64,000 nt of DNA. Source: Yamagishiella unicocca (Eukaryota > Chlorophyta > Chlorophyceae > Chlamydomonadales > Volvocaceae). Location of the stretch: contig BDSL01000020.1 in NCBI GenBank assembly GCA_003116995.1, forward strand, positions 186,001-250,000. The letters run 5' to 3'. The position numbers and the translations under genes are program-made. Below are positions 10,803-24,200 of the stretch, in pieces (position 1 is the first letter of the stretch; every line of letters starts with the position of its first letter). Below the pieces are notes generated by a model. That model saw only the letters and a list, made by a program, of their open reading frames with translations, searched no databases and had not been told where the DNA came from.

Positions 10803-13800
10803 ATGGACAGCGAGGCGGACGTGTTTCGCATGGGCGGAGCTGACACCCGCAACGGGCGCTCTCACGAGGTAGGAGAGGAACTTGTGGGTGTGGGTGCAAG
10901 TGGCAATGTCCGGTTGGCACCCAAAGGGACAAAACCGAGTGCGCGGTATTCCGCCTCGGAGTTGCCGCAGTCAGGCCTCAAAACGGAACCGCTAGTGCGC
11001 GCAATGCTTTGGTTATGTAACGGGTGGTATATTATATTGTATTTTGGGGTTAACACTTGTATATGGGGTGAGATGGTATTTCGCGGGCACTCGTCCGTGC
11101 TTGAAAAAGGGCGGGGCGCCAATTCGGTTTTCCCCCTAATTCCTCCAGGGGCACGAATTTAAGTTACTTAAAGTTCGGACATCCAAAGAGGATACAAGAA
11201 GCCCAAGGAGGTCCGTTGATGCAAGCAATCACAGCCTCCTAGGTAAGCCCGCGTAAACGCATGCCTTCATACCATATGGACACTCATGTTTCTCTTCATC
11301 AGTCAGGTGACACGTGGAGATGTGTTACATCCAAAGATGTGTTGTGGGCTTGTGCTGCCCCGTTCACTTGCTGTCGCTTCAGCTGGGCTGACGTGCCTCA
11401 ACTGCAGCATTCTGCCGCGTTTTGTGACTGTCCCGCACATTTGTGCGCAGTGCTCGCCCCACGCAGCCAGATTCACAGTTCTTGTTTGTTACAGCCCTCG
11501 GGGAGAGCTCAGATTGCGCGGTTAGGTACCCGGACCGACTTCCCGCCGCTTCGCAAAATCGGATGGCTCGACCGCCATTTTCTTGTCGTGACGGGGTGCC
11601 AGACCTGCCAGCCCCGCACTCGACGTATGTGTTCCTGCCTCCATGTTAATGCGCAGGTGGTCACGGCGGTCCAGCTGGCTGGTTGTGGAGGAACTCTTGC
11701 ACTGGAGGACCGCCTCACGCGTACCCTGAAAGCCCGGTAGGTTGATCTTGGGGTTAAAAAGCTTGTCGCTAATAACGTTGCGTGCCCAGCCAGCTGTTCT
11801 GGAAGGCGGCCGGCAGCGGCAGTTTGGCGCGCGTTTTGCGGGTTCGGTCACCACGCAGCTTTGCAGTGTCCGTTTGCAGCAATTTTACGTGTTAACATGA
11901 TGAGCATACGAAGCAAATCAGACGGACTGGTCAGAGCGCTGCCGAATTCTTATCTATGCGCTGTGGCCAAGTTTCTTTTTAGCAGTAACTTCGCCTGCCC
12001 CTTCTCAATAGTAATGATGAGAGTGGCCTGACCACAATATGCTGTAAGCTTGAGGGAGTCACTCGGCACGTCATGCCGTTAGAATGTCGCGGGCACGGGG
12101 AAAACGTGTCCGCGTCCGACCTCCTCGCCTGCTTGCTCGCTGTTGAATCTCGCCGGCTAGCCATCTAATGACGCTCTTGTTGCGTCCCCATATGCAATAT
12201 TGCTGCCAATACCCTTGCTGTCGTTGTATGTTCACCGCACACTTGTGCCCTATGTGTGGTTGCCCCTGATTGCAGAAATTATACAACTCTTTCTCTGGCA
12301 CCGGTAGCAGTCGTTGCCCTTCTTCGCCTGTCCACGTGCCTGTGACAATGGCGTACACGCCTGCGCCTGGCTACGTCATGTTTCCCGTCATGCTGTCCGG
12401 GGCGCCTGACAGCCCCCGAGGCGGTCTAACGCCCCTGATGGGAAGTCCTGTCAGCACGCCTACAGGTAAGCGTCGTGAACTGGTTACAGCTGGTGGCTAA
12501 GCTGGGTGCAGGCGGGCCTTGGAACCGCAGCCTGGACGAATGATGCCGTCTGTGTTACGGCAGCGACGAAGGCACCCAGATGCGCGTGCTAGATGTGGTC
12601 GTACATTTCGATCAATGGTCTTTGGTTGCCTTGCCTAGTGCGATGCCTATGTCTCCTTGCTCGAACAACACAGTGATGCCAACTCCGCCGCGTTATCTCA
12701 GGAGAATCGCTTTTTCCTCGCGTATCCATCCGCGCCATCGATCAACCGCAGTTGCATTCCCCGCCGTCTGCTTATAACCCGCTAAAGATCTGCCCCCGCG
12801 CGCTCGCCTGTCCGCTTCCCTATTCTGTCCGCAGCCATGATGTTCCCGCAGACGCCCTTCGCGCAGCACCCGTCGGCGGGCCCCTTCGCCCCTCCGCAGG
12901 GGCATGGCGGTCCGTCCATGCGCCCCGGCTCCATCTCCGGTGCGCCCCAGGTTGGCGGCCCCGGGGGTCATGACGGCGCCTCGGCCTACTTCCACCCGCT
13001 ATTCAACGGCTTCAACGGCTTCGGAGCCCCGGGAGTCGGCATGGGCCCAGGCCCACAATGCGTCTTTAGCGGCCCTGGTGGCCCCATGGTGCCAATGAGC
13101 CAGCAGTGCGCCAAGCAGCAGCGCAACAGCGGTGCGGGAGACAAGGTCCGGCCGTACCAGCCCTCGCCTCTGAAGCCCGGGCAGCGGAAGTCGTCCGGCA
13201 ACGGAGGGCCGCCTGCTGGTGTCGGCGCCTTCCCTCCGATGGCGCCGCTCGTCGCCCGCACGCCCAACACATCGGGTGGAGTCGGCAGCAGTGGATCATC
13301 CGCATCGCCCCAGCTCTCCTCCACGGCCTCGTCCGCTGGCCCTCGCGGGGGCGTCAGGACGCAGCATGGCCACAGCTACCAGACGCCCGCCCACGGCAGC
13401 TACCAGCACCCGCATGGGGCTGCCGGTGGCAACGGCTCTGGTTTGCACGGCGGTGCTGGTGCGAACGAGGCCTCATCCGCTTCACCGCAGCAGCCCGCCG
13501 CGCCCGTGTCTCCCGACCCCACTGTGCCGTCGTACAGCAGCACCTCGTCGGCGGCCCGCCCCGGCACATCCACCTCGGCCAACACAACTCCACGAGACGC
13601 GCTGGACCCCACGACCGCCGCTGCTGCCGCGGCGGTGGTTGCGGCGGCCGCAGTGGCGGTTAGCAACATGTCAACGGGTCCAACTCCTCGCACGTCGTAC
13701 ACCGGACCGTCCGTTGTGCCGCCGCCGAGGAGCTCGATGACGGGTGGAATGTTGCCAACGGCGTCCGGGCGGACGTCCAGCTCGGGCGTCGCCCTGCCAG

Positions 13801-15898
13801 GCGCTGCCGCCGCGGCCCTGGGCGCAGCCGTCAATGTTGCTGGCCGCGTGTCGATGACGGACGAGTCATCTGGCCCCATGCCCGCGTCCGTCCTCGATAC
13901 CGACGGCGTCGCCATCTCCAGCGGCGACGTCGACATCCCCCCGTACGGCTGCTATGTATCCCACGGCATGCAGCATCACTCGAATGGGGGCCACGCAGCG
14001 GCCGCCGCTGCTTCTGCTTCCTCGTGGGGCTTCTACGATGCCACGGCAGCGGCCGGCATGAACTCCCAGCAGATGTGGCCCGGTGCCATGCCACGTCTGT
14101 ACGGCGCTGCGCCCCACGTCATGGGTGGCAACATGGGCCACATGTCTCACCACCATCACGTCCACAACCACCACCAGGCTGTCAGTATGGCGCAGCAACA
14201 CGCGTCCCAGCAGGCCATGCAGCAGCCATCTCTCCTGCACGCGGCCATGCTTCAGCAGCTGGCGGCGGCCGCGCAGGGCCCTATGGGATCCCACGGCATG
14301 CAGTGCTACATGACGGCCCCCTCCCTGGAGAGTGACTACATGGCCGCCGCCGCCGCTGAGCACTTAGCCCAGCTGCAGGCGCTGCAGGGCAGCCTCATCG
14401 CGCAGCAGAACCTGCGGGCAGCAGCCGCCGCCGTCGCAGACATGCAGCACCCGGTCATGGCGGCCGCCGCCAACGCCGCCGCCCTGTCTTCCGGAGGCAT
14501 GCTGATGAACCCCGCGCTGCTGTCCGGCGCATTGGGCGGCCACCACCACCCCCACCACCACCACATGGCCGGCGGCATGCACATGCATGGCATGGGCATG
14601 GGGGCGCTGGGACCCCGGCAGCGGCGCAACCACGGCAGTGCCGTCGGATCTGGCGGCGCCTCCGCCTCCTCTGGCGGCGGCGCCGACGGCCAGGTGCGCC
14701 TGAACGCCCGGCAGCGGCGGACCCTGCGCCGTGCCAAGGAGCGGGCCATTCGCGGGCTGCTAGAGGCTGGCAAGATGCTAGTTGCTAGGACCATGGGTGA
14801 CGGTGAGGATGGTGCCGCCAGCGGCTGCGACCTGCCTTCGGGCGGGTATGATTCGGACGACGGCGACCACAGTGACGACGGAGAGAGCCCCGCCCGCCCG
14901 GCCTGCGTCAGCGCCTGCAGCGGGAGTGCCATCAGCGCGGGTGGCTCGTCGCCCGAGGTCAGCCTCACGGCTTGCTCGGCGGTCTCTGCGGCAGCTCCCG
15001 CGTGCCCCATGGCTGAGGTCGCCTCCCCGATGCCGGCTCCCGCGGTGGAGGGACAGCAGCTGCTGGCCAGCCACGTGGGCACCACGGGGGTGAGCCACTC
15101 GCCCTGCTCATCCAACGCAAGCTCGGTTTGCGAGGCGGGTAGCAGCGGCGGCCGCGCCGTCAGTAACGCCAGCAGCGTTGCAGGCCCAGAGACTCTTCTG
15201 ATGGGCGTTGCCAACAGCACCCCCTCGTCAGGCAAGGCATCGCCCCTCTCCGCGGAGGGCTCGAACGAGCCGTCGCCTGCGCCAGCTCCGGCGGCGCCGC
15301 CTCGCGCCAGCGCTGTTGCGGCTGCTCAGGTCTCGCCGGCTCCCAGCGGCAGGTCGACCAGTGCTGGTGGAGGCCCCGCTGGGCCGGTGGCGGTGGCTGC
15401 TGCGGCGCTGGCTTCGGGCACTGCTTCTGAGGTGGACATCACGGCGCTCATTCAGCAACTCAACCAGAAGCGTGAGGGAGGAGTGGTCGACGAGAAGTTG
15501 CTGCGTGACCTGGAGGTGGGTCATCTATACGCTCTCCTCTGGGACGAGGGGTGGTGATGTCTGGCGTTCTGCGTCACGCAATCGGTGGCCGGGTGTGCTC
15601 TGGTGAAACATGTGGGTGCGCTTTGTTTTTCGTTTTTGATCCACATCCTAATCCTGTTCCTTAATCTTTTCCCGTCGCGCAGATTATCAACAACCTAATC
15701 GGCGCTCTCAAGTCATCGGTCCCCAACGCGGCCCCCAGTTACAACGCACAGGGCCGCAAGCCGTCAGCGGGTCCCTCTCACACGCATGCCCATGCGCACC
15801 ACCACAGCCACGCGAACGTCAACGTCAACGCCGCCCACGCGATGCACTACCTGGGCGGCGCGCCGAAGCTGCCCAAAGGCTTTGCCATGGGCTACTGA
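10803..15898 (+). CDS. Unrecognised low-complexity protein with a basic helix-like motif
   Basis: I do not recognise the family. Four exons (10803-10868, 12276-12465, 12835-15515, 15683-15898) join in phase to 1,050 residues, with clean GTAGGA, GTAAGC and GTGGGT donors and CAG acceptors. The N-terminus is MDSEADVFRMGGADTRNG. The body is rich in Ala, Gly, Ser, Pro, Met and Gln with His clusters (around residue 521 and near the C-terminus). The only ordered-looking segment is strongly basic, RQRRTLRRAKERAIRGLL (about 712-729), followed by an acidic DSDDGDHSDDGE stretch. Near the C-terminus, DEKLLRDLE joins IINNLIGALKSS across the last intron and looks like an amphipathic helix. This composition suits a nucleic-acid-binding or regulatory protein, but that is inference. 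Exon 1 is the least certain because its intron is 1.4 kb; if wrong, translation may start at the ATG at 12348. Confidence 0.75.
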
Positions 15899-17140
15899 AC
15901 TGGTGGCACGCATGCCGGCATTCCATTGCCCTGCAAGTAGGGTGGCACTCAGGATGGCATGGCTGAGAAGCCGCCTGAGCTGCGAAGGCGCATAACGCTC
16001 ATGCTGCGTCGAGTGCAGCGAGTGTATGTAATAGCCGGGCGATCTGGATGAGAGACACCATCGTCGGCAGTTGGCGCCGCAGTCTAGGCGGGGCGGCAGG
16101 GCGCTGATGTGAGAACCCGAGAAAGCAGCGTTGAGAAGCAGCAGGGTGTTCGGTTTCCTGCAAAAGGGTAAAATATGCATACTCGTAGTCTGAAGGCGAG
16201 CCGCCCTGGCTAGCTTCCCGGTCGTGAGGACGGGTGCGAAGGATGGAGTGCGCATCGTAACCAGGCAGCGTTTTTCCTATAGCCAAGGAGCCGGGGTGCA
16301 GCGCTGTGGCGCCGGAGCTGATGCCTTGGACTGAAATCTTCGAGAAGGGAAGATCAGGCTGCTGAAATGGTGTGGAGATCGGATCATACGCGCTGGTATA
16401 GAGATGGTGGTGTAGCGAGGGTTTCTCTTTGCCCACTCGATTTGGCGTTGCGAGGGGCGGAATGGAGAGTGTGATTAAACGCGCTCTCGCGTTCTGTGCA
16501 GGGATGCAGCTAGAGTGGTGTTCGGGCCGGTGTGCAGCCTCCTGGACGCGTTGTTTGGCCGTAGGCGACCTCGCCGGCATCGTCGCCGTGGCAGCGGGCC
16601 ACCGACATCCAAAAGCGTGGATTGCAGGAAGTGTGAGTCCGCCGTTGGGGCTTGATAATGATGGCGACGCGCGCGGTTGTAGATTGTGGCTCCTATACGC
16701 CTGCCGTGCAAGGCAGGAGAAGGGGGAGAAGCAGGAGGACCGAAGTGGCGTGCCGTTGCTGATGTCGTTGATGCCACCAATCTGAATGACACCCGAGCAG
16801 GACGAGTGCGGTGGTTGGGCTCTGTCGCTGCCGAGGATATGGACCTCTCAAGCTGCCGTGTCCCTTGACTTTGACCTGACATGTTCCAAGTGGATTGACT
16901 CCCCCGAGTCAGCAGGTGCTGGCTGGTGGGTCCTGTGAGAGCTGGACGGCACGGATGCCACTCCCTAGTGGTTGATCAAGGGCATCGAGAACCCACCATC
17001 TGCGCGGTTTGCTGGGCATTGGGATTCCTCATGCCCTGCTGAATTCCTTATCTGCTCGGCGCGTCGGCGTGCGCTGGCTGGGAGACTGCTGTGCATATGA
17101 AGAGGACGAAATTCCGCGCGGGCGGTGTCGTGTAAGGAGG
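15899..17140 (+). other. Probable 3' UTR with TGTAA signals
   Basis: No coding signal follows the stop codon. TGTAA occurs at 16027-16031 and 17131-17135. Volvocine 3' UTRs are often 0.5-1.5 kb, so either could be the functional polyadenylation signal. Confidence 0.4.
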
Positions 17141-19938
17141 TGATTTGTGGTTAAAAACACAGTTATTTGGAATTTTACGACCTTTTTTGGTGTATGGCGG
17201 CCGGATGTTGTCTGCTTGGCTATGGTGCGGGAGATTCGCTCAGGTCGGTCGTTAGCTCACCACGCTTGGGGTTCACGTCCGGTAAGTATCGCCATAGGTG
17301 CGGGTTTATACGGCCGTTACGGTCGGATTGCGACGTTGCAGATGTTGTTGGGAGTGAGCGTCCACTATGATGTTAGGTCAGGCCTTAGGGGTTTAGGTTA
17401 GGGTATTGTCCTTATTGGAGGCCACCGTTTAGCATGCCGCGAATATCCTTTATCCGTCATAGTGTGTAAGTGTTTTTCCTTCGTTGGCTGTATGAGGGCT
17501 CCGATTAAGTTTCAGAATTTCTGTATACGAGGTTTTGTTAGGGGCTGCGCAGTGTGCGGTGCCGTTTGCACGCGGCTGCGGGTGCTGATGGAGCGCTAGC
17601 AGGAGGTGTAGGCTTCGCATAACTCGCGGAGGTGGGTGGGCAAAGGCCCGCAGCTATGGCGGCATCGCATATCGCTGGCTCGTCAGGGTTACAACGCGGC
17701 ATCGCGTCTGCGACCTAAATGAGGGAACAGCGATGGCGACTAGTCTGTTGCGCGCGCTGCTGGACCGGGTCTCTCTACATTTCTTGGCTCGGATGCGCCA
17801 TTCTTGGCTGCGGTGCTGCCAACTAGCTATCTGCGGATTAGGATAGGAGCCTTCATTGTGACATCTCTTCGTCGCTGTCTCCCTCGTGCCGATGATTCAG
17901 GCTGTCGCTTGCTTTCAGTCCGATACGGGGAGCCGGTCGTGCACGTGTTGAACGACCCGCCACCACGCGAGCAGTACCATCTCTGTGTGCATGTGTGCTG
18001 ATGGGGACGGCTTCCGGGGTGCTGAAGCATGTTTTGCCTTGCCTTTCATGCAAGACACACTCCTGGAAAGCTCGTGCGCGCTTGCCGTCGTAGTATGTGC
18101 AGAGGGCCCCCGTGACAGATCATATCGGTCTGGGGGCTGGGCTTCCTGATGCTGTTACGCCTCAAGTGTGGTGTGTTCACGATTGGATTCATCATTAGCC
18201 GCTGCTCCCCCATTAGTACGTATGGCATCCCCAAGGCATTTGTGCGCTTTCAATTTAGCGACTGGAGGGAGCTTCACGTGGGTGTGAGTAGTTTGTACGT
18301 GCGTCTCTACGCGAAGTGCCCCACCATTGTAATCCATATGTATATACGCACGCTTCAAATCCCATGTCCCCAAGTATGCTTAAGGAGGGACGCCCTGAGG
18401 CGTCTGCGCGCGTGGCGACTGCATAAGCTTAGAGCGATCCCTATCCCAGATCCCTCAACTGTTAACTTGGACTTGAAGGACGCTAGTGTAGACCAGCGAT
18501 TGGTCCTCTCGATTACTAAAGACTAGAGTTTTCGTCTTGTGAAGCATGGATTCGACTAGTGTGACAGTTACTTACAAAATGCCAGAGGCGAGCCTACGCC
18601 TAGCAAATGCCAGAGGTGAGCCCGGATTGAGGCAGCGCAATTTGAGTGTGCCATGGATTCGCTGCAGGGATAAAGACGCATCCGTATTTTCGGCAAAGCT
18701 GCAACTTATGACGCCGTTTAGTGCGGGGTTATCACCGTGCTAAGGCGGTTTCTGTGCGGTGGGTGGGCACGGAGGTGGGTGGGCATGAAAAGGGTGTTGG
18801 GATGATGAGAAACTCGAGACTCGACAGCAGAGGTTAAATAACAACAGTGATTCACCCTTGCAGCAGTGACACAGAGCAAATACATTATTGCTTTACGATA
18901 GATATATAGGCGGGTAGCTACGAACTTCACCAAGGCTACGTTATCCTACGATATAATGAGTATAAACTAAGTTCAGCAGACAACTCGCCTGATGTCACAA
19001 AGAGCAACGTGGTAACAAAGCCACCACCTGTCGTGGCCCTTGCTGGTCCGCCATCAGGGCACACCGCACGTCATCATGACATGTGGCGCCAGCTGGAACC
19101 AGCAGTCAGGCACTGGCAGCAACCCTCAGCGCCCCCGCCTCAGCGGCGCCCCTGCCTCAGCGGCCCAGGACAAGATAAGTAGGATCATCGTCAAATAGGC
19201 CGTGGGCCGTGAGCCCCAATAGGCTCACCCATGGGCAGAGATCAGCCCCGGTCCCGACCCCTCAGCGCATCTGTTCATAGCCGCCCGGACGGCCGGGGCC
19301 AAAGCCGCTACTAGTCCAGGGAGGGCGCGGGTACACCGGTCCTCCTCATACCTCAGAAGAGCGGGGGGCTCCAAACCCCGTGTACCCGGGGGGGGGGCTC
19401 CAAACCGTGTGGGATTATGATCCCATCCGGGCGGGGGGGACACCCCGATGATGACCACAAGGCGCTGCACTCCTCCACGCCCGGGTGCCAATCGAGACGG
19501 CGCCTTCACCCCCCCCCTCCTCGGCTGGCAGACACGGCAGACACGCCCCAACCGCCTCACCGCCTGCTGCCGGGCGGACAGTACGGAAATAATATCTCGA
19601 CACAGTCATCTGCGTACTCATACAAGGCGCGCCACCCGACCTGTGGATTCAGGCGCAGCACGCAAAAAGAGCGCCAAGAGCGCGGCTCTGGGCACAGCAC
19701 GCGCGCAGCACGCCGCGGCCGCGCGCGCGAGTCGTCGAAAGCAATAATAACCAGCGCGCCCGAAGGCCCCCCAGGGAGGGCTTGGGCGGCAAACCCCGCC
19801 ACACCCCACCGCACACGCTCGCCAGAGCTCTGGCGCAGCGGCAAATCATTACGCGCTGCAGCGGTCGCACGACCAAGGCGCGCCGAAGCACAGTGGGTTG
19901 CGGAACAATCCGTTTGGGCTCCAGGTAGGGCGAGCCCC
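17141..19938. other. Intergenic stretch without recognised genes
   Basis: I find no exon chain with plausible splice sites. Open frames are short and overlap on both strands. The section 18960-19800 changes character (CCCGGG and homopolymer runs, GGGGGGCTCCAAACC repeated near 19365 and 19395) and could be a decayed mobile element, but no terminal repeats or domains are visible. Confidence 0.35.
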
Positions 19939-20097
19939 GCCAATAGTCCGCCAATAGTCCTCACCAATAGTCCTCACCAATAGTCCGCCAATAGTCCTCA
20001 CCAATAGTCCGCCAATAGTCCTCACCAATAGTCCGCCAATAGTCCTCACCAATAGTCCGCCAATAGTCCTCACCAATAGTCCGCCAATAGTCCTCAC
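19939..20097. repeat. CCAATAGTCC minisatellite
   Basis: Thirteen tandem short units, alternating CCAATAGTCCG and CCAATAGTCCTCA, give a 24-bp double unit. The array is nearly perfect and is followed by CTGCCCGTCTG. Confidence 0.95.
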
Positions 20098-20253
20098 CTG
20101 CCCGTCTGTCTGCCAGCCTGCTGCCGGCAAGTTCCCCTAGCGCCAACGATGATAATTTCATCTCCTTCGCACCCCTTTATATCGCCCTCCTCCCCGCGGC
20201 CGGCGTCGCACGCAAGCCCCCGTCCAATCCCCCCTCCTCTCGGCACCCAATTC

Positions 20254-20512
20254 CATCTATCCATCCATCCACCCACCTATCCATCCATCCACTGTGTACG
20301 CACGTATACAAACATCCCTGCACGTGCCCGCGGGCATTTATTCCCTTCCGGCTCACACCCTTCTCCTCCTCCTCCGAGTTGCGGCCGCGCGTACGACATG
20401 TATACGTGCGCAGATGCTGCTGCTGCTGGCGCGCAAGAAGAACACGCGCGTGCGCAGGCACACACGCACACATACATCCACACAAATACACACACACACA
20501 CACACACAACCC
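20254..20512. repeat. ATCC and CA microsatellites
   Basis: An ATCCATCC/ACCC stretch at about 20258-20291 is followed by an interrupted CA-rich stretch around 20457-20512 that includes about ten consecutive CA units. No gene is visible here. A TTACA at 20516-20520 (TGTAA on the minus strand) could be the polyadenylation signal of the kinase gene. Confidence 0.8.
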
Positions 20513-20520
20513 CACGTTAC

Positions 20521-21217
20521 ATGACGCGTGCGTGTGCTGTATACCACCGCCACGAGTGCGTGTATCTATTTGGGGGGGGGAGAGGGACGGGCGCACGTGT
20601 GCACCACATGACGATGTGGTCGGAGGGCGGGGGGGGGGCACAGCCTACTCCCCCGTCTCCTCCCCCCAGTGCAGCTCTCCTAACGGCAGTGTCCCGCCCG
20701 CTCAAGTATCAGATCCCCCCCAGATCACATGAACACCAGCGAGTCGGTGATCCTGGAGATCCCAGCAGGCCTCCCCTTCCAATTATAGGTTTATAGTACG
20801 GCAGTAGTCATGCTGGCGCGACACGGCCAGCGCCTGCTGGATGGGTAATTCGCACACGCCGTGCAAAACACACACGAACACACAAGTCGTTTTTGCTTTT
20901 TTATCGACACACTTTCACACCGACAGTGCCCTGCGACACCCCCTCCATCCCGCCCTCCTTCCTGTCCCTTCGTGCCCTCCTTCCGTCCTCCTCGCGGCCA
21001 TCGCAGCGCTTCCACCCCGCCCGCCAAGTACGCTTCGCGCAGCACCCAGCAGGGGCACCAGGCGGACCCATGGGTCGCGACGGCGTGCCCCGGGTGGGGC
21101 TTGCAAAGTTGGAACCCCTGAAACCGCACCATCCGGCCGCAACAGCGGCAACATCAGCAGCACCCCCTCGGCTCCTTCCCATCATCACCCCCCTCCCCCC
21201 CCTCAACAACAAGCCAC
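20521..21217 (-). other. Probable 3' UTR of the kinase gene
   Basis: This follows the kinase stop codon on the minus strand. Frames open here are not bounded by plausible splice sites. If TGTAA at 20516-20520 is used, the 3' UTR is about 700 nt. Confidence 0.4.
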
Positions 21218-24200
21218 TCACTGGCTCGCCGCCGGGGCCAACACGACCGCCGGCGCCTCCGGGGGCGCAGCGGGGGCCTGCGCCGCCCCGGCCCCCCCGC
21301 CGCTTCCGGGGTGGGTGGCCGCTGCTGCGCTCCCCTGCGGCGACGGCAGCGCCACCATGTCGCTCTCCGCCTGCAGCACCAGCACCGCCGCCAACATGGC
21401 CTCCAGCTCCGCATGCACGGCGGCAAAGGTGGGGCGCTCGGAGGCCTCGGCGGCCCAGCAGCGCTCCGCCAGGGCCCTGAGCAGGGTTGAGGGGGGGTTG
21501 AGGGGGGTATTTAAAAAACCGTTTTACGCAACGGGACAGGATAGTTGGCGCATGGTTGGGAGGGGGGTTGAGGAAGACCCGTGGATGAGGGGGGGGGGTT
21601 GAGGGGTGAGGGGGGGAGTGGGGGATGAGGGGAAGGGTGGCACCGGGGTCAAAACCCCTCCCGGGTACCCTCCAACACCCTGCCGCCCCCGCCGCCGCCC
21701 CCGCAGTCAAATAATCGCATCCCTGGCTGCTGCTGCGGCGGCCTACGACCCCGCATCGTGCCGCGGCGCCCCCCCGGACACGAGGACACAACTCCCTCGG
21801 GTCTCCCCCTCCCCCCCCCTCCCCCTCGCGTTCGCTCGCACCCTCCCCACCTGTACGACAGCGGCGTGTGGGCTGGGAACTCAGGTCGCCGGTGGCTGAC
21901 CACCACCCGCTCCACCACCTCGCCGTACATAAGCCCCTGCGAAAGTAGACGGGGATATGACAAGTGAGGAAACAACCGTGGCAGAAGGTGGCGGGTCGGG
22001 AGAGCAGGACCGGACTGGGCAGCGGTGCGTGCAGCCACGTACGCGTAAGGCCCGGGACGCCGATGCAGCAGCAAGCGGGCACGTAGGGGGAGGCTGCGCC
22101 GCCATCGAGACCGCCGCTCAGACCGCCGCTCAGTGTGCATCCGTAACCCCAAACCCGTGAAGCAGGCGGCAATGGGCCACTACGCTACCGGTACATTGCA
22201 TGGGGCTATAGGGTTTAGGGACCCCAGGTGACACTGGCGACCCCCAACTGGTTGAAGCCCATATTTAGGCTTTTGAGGTGGTTCAAGGGGGGTCGAACGG
22301 GTTTTCACGGGTTTTGACGCCCAGGTTCAGGACTACAGCCAGGGGTATCAACGTCCCGCGCGGCCTTCCGGGACTACTGCCATCCGTGCCGCACCGGCCT
22401 TCTGGCAGCAGCGCCTCCCCACAAACACAACCGAGCAGCACCCCCCCGCTCCGATGCAGTGCCCACAACTGCGGACTTCGAGCGTGTCGCTGAATTCCGA
22501 GTCTGTGGGGCCAGGCGGCTGGCGCGACTCACCCTGTACGGCACCAATCCAGTCAAAACCTCCCACATGATGATGCCGAAGCTGTGTATGCGGGGAGGCG
22601 GGGGAGGGGTGGAACGGGGGGGGCGGGCGCGGGTTAGGACTCGACAGGGCGGCGGTCGGGCAGCTGCTGGGTGCAGGGGTGCAAGTGTGTCGATGGTTGT
22701 TCAACGCCCCCCAAGGAGGTTCCTGTGGCGGAAGGACGCCTAGGGTGGAGGCGATGCAGCGACTAGGATGCTGAGCGGGCGCAACTCGCTGTGTGCTGTG
22801 CGCTGTGTGCTGTGCCCCGAGCAGGTTTCCAACTCGGCCCCCGTCCCCGGTGGGGGGCCACCCTTCGCACGACGGTGAGGGGGCGCCCACCCCACGTGGC
22901 CGCCCCCCATCCACACCCAAACGTTTCCTAATCGGTTTTAGATTTTAGTGCCGACCCACGGGTCTCCCCTGAAACCCTAAAACCCTATCGAACTACGTTC
23001 CACCCCCACACCCCACAACCCTGCATGAACCTCCAAACGTATGTCCCAAACAGGTTTTTCTCCGCACACGGGTTTTCCCTGCACCCCTCCAACTGGTGAG
23101 AGCCGCCCGCACGTACCCCCGCGGATTCGTGGATTATCTTGTATCCCCCCAACTGGTGTGGGGTTTCTTCTTTATCGTTCTTTTCCGGCTTGGCCCCCCT
23201 CCCAATCTGGTAATAGTTTCCGACCCTGGCGCCAGGCTGCACCCGCCCCACCGCAACCCCTGCCGCCCGCCGTTCCCTTCGTCGTCCGCACTCCGCGTCG
23301 CCGCCATTCCGTCGAATACGTTTTCTTTTTTCCTTTCTGCAGCCCCAAGAAACCGGCTCCACAGGTTTGCCGGTCGTCCGTCCCAATGCTCCAGCATGCG
23401 CCCACATCCTCGCTGTCCGCCGACCATGCGCCCACTGTCCTGTCGTTTCCGTGTCACCGGTTTCACACCACCCTCCCAAACTGGTGAGGGGAGCCCCTAC
23501 ACCTCTCCCCTCACCTGTACACGTCACCGCTCAGCGCCAGCTTGCCGCTCCGGAGCAGTTCCTAGAGGGGGTTGGGCGGGCGGGGGGGTGAGGGGGCGGG
23601 AGCTGGTAGTGGCGGGTGGCTCTACCTGACCACACAGGCAGCGAGGCAGCCCCCGCTCTGCTGCCCCTCCTGCCCTACTACTGCCCCTACTACTGCCCCT
23701 ACTACTGCCCCTACCGGCGGCATATGTGTCACAGTGCCCACTGTCTTGGTGGAGTGGTGGGTCTGACCCTCCTTCAGCCAGCGGCTGGGGTTGGTGGGCG
23801 GGACGGGAGGAGGCGGCGGCGGGGTTGGGGGGAGCTGCATCAGCGGACAGGCGGGCTCCAGGCAGGGACACGGGGCAAAACCCTAAAGCCACGAACCATA
23901 TCCACCTGGGTTAGGACCCGCAGCGTATCCGGCTCGGGGCATGCACAGATAGCATCTTGGCAGGAGAGAGGCGCAATAGCCCGCTTGTGGAGCCCGCACC
24001 CGCAACACCGCACCCGCAACAGCACGCCCGATCACTCCCCACGCCCTGGCCGGTCGGTCGGGACGACACAGCCAGCGGCTCCTGAGGTTGCGCACGAAGA
24101 CGCCTACAACCGCCTGTACCGGTAACCCATTTCGCCTCCAGTTTCCCGTTACGACGATAAACCGGTGCGGAGGGGAGCTTCGCCCCAACGAACCCTCCTC

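Noticed and set aside
12348..12465. Translation start of the low-complexity gene at the ATG at 12348
   Set aside because: Possible, but the frame is open upstream to a good acceptor at 12275 that joins in phase to a convincing first exon at 10803. Kept only as an alternative.
20901..22172. 423-residue minus-strand frame across the kinase C-terminus
   Set aside because: It overlaps the last two kinase exons in another frame and reads through their introns. The kinase motifs are in the spliced model, not in this frame.
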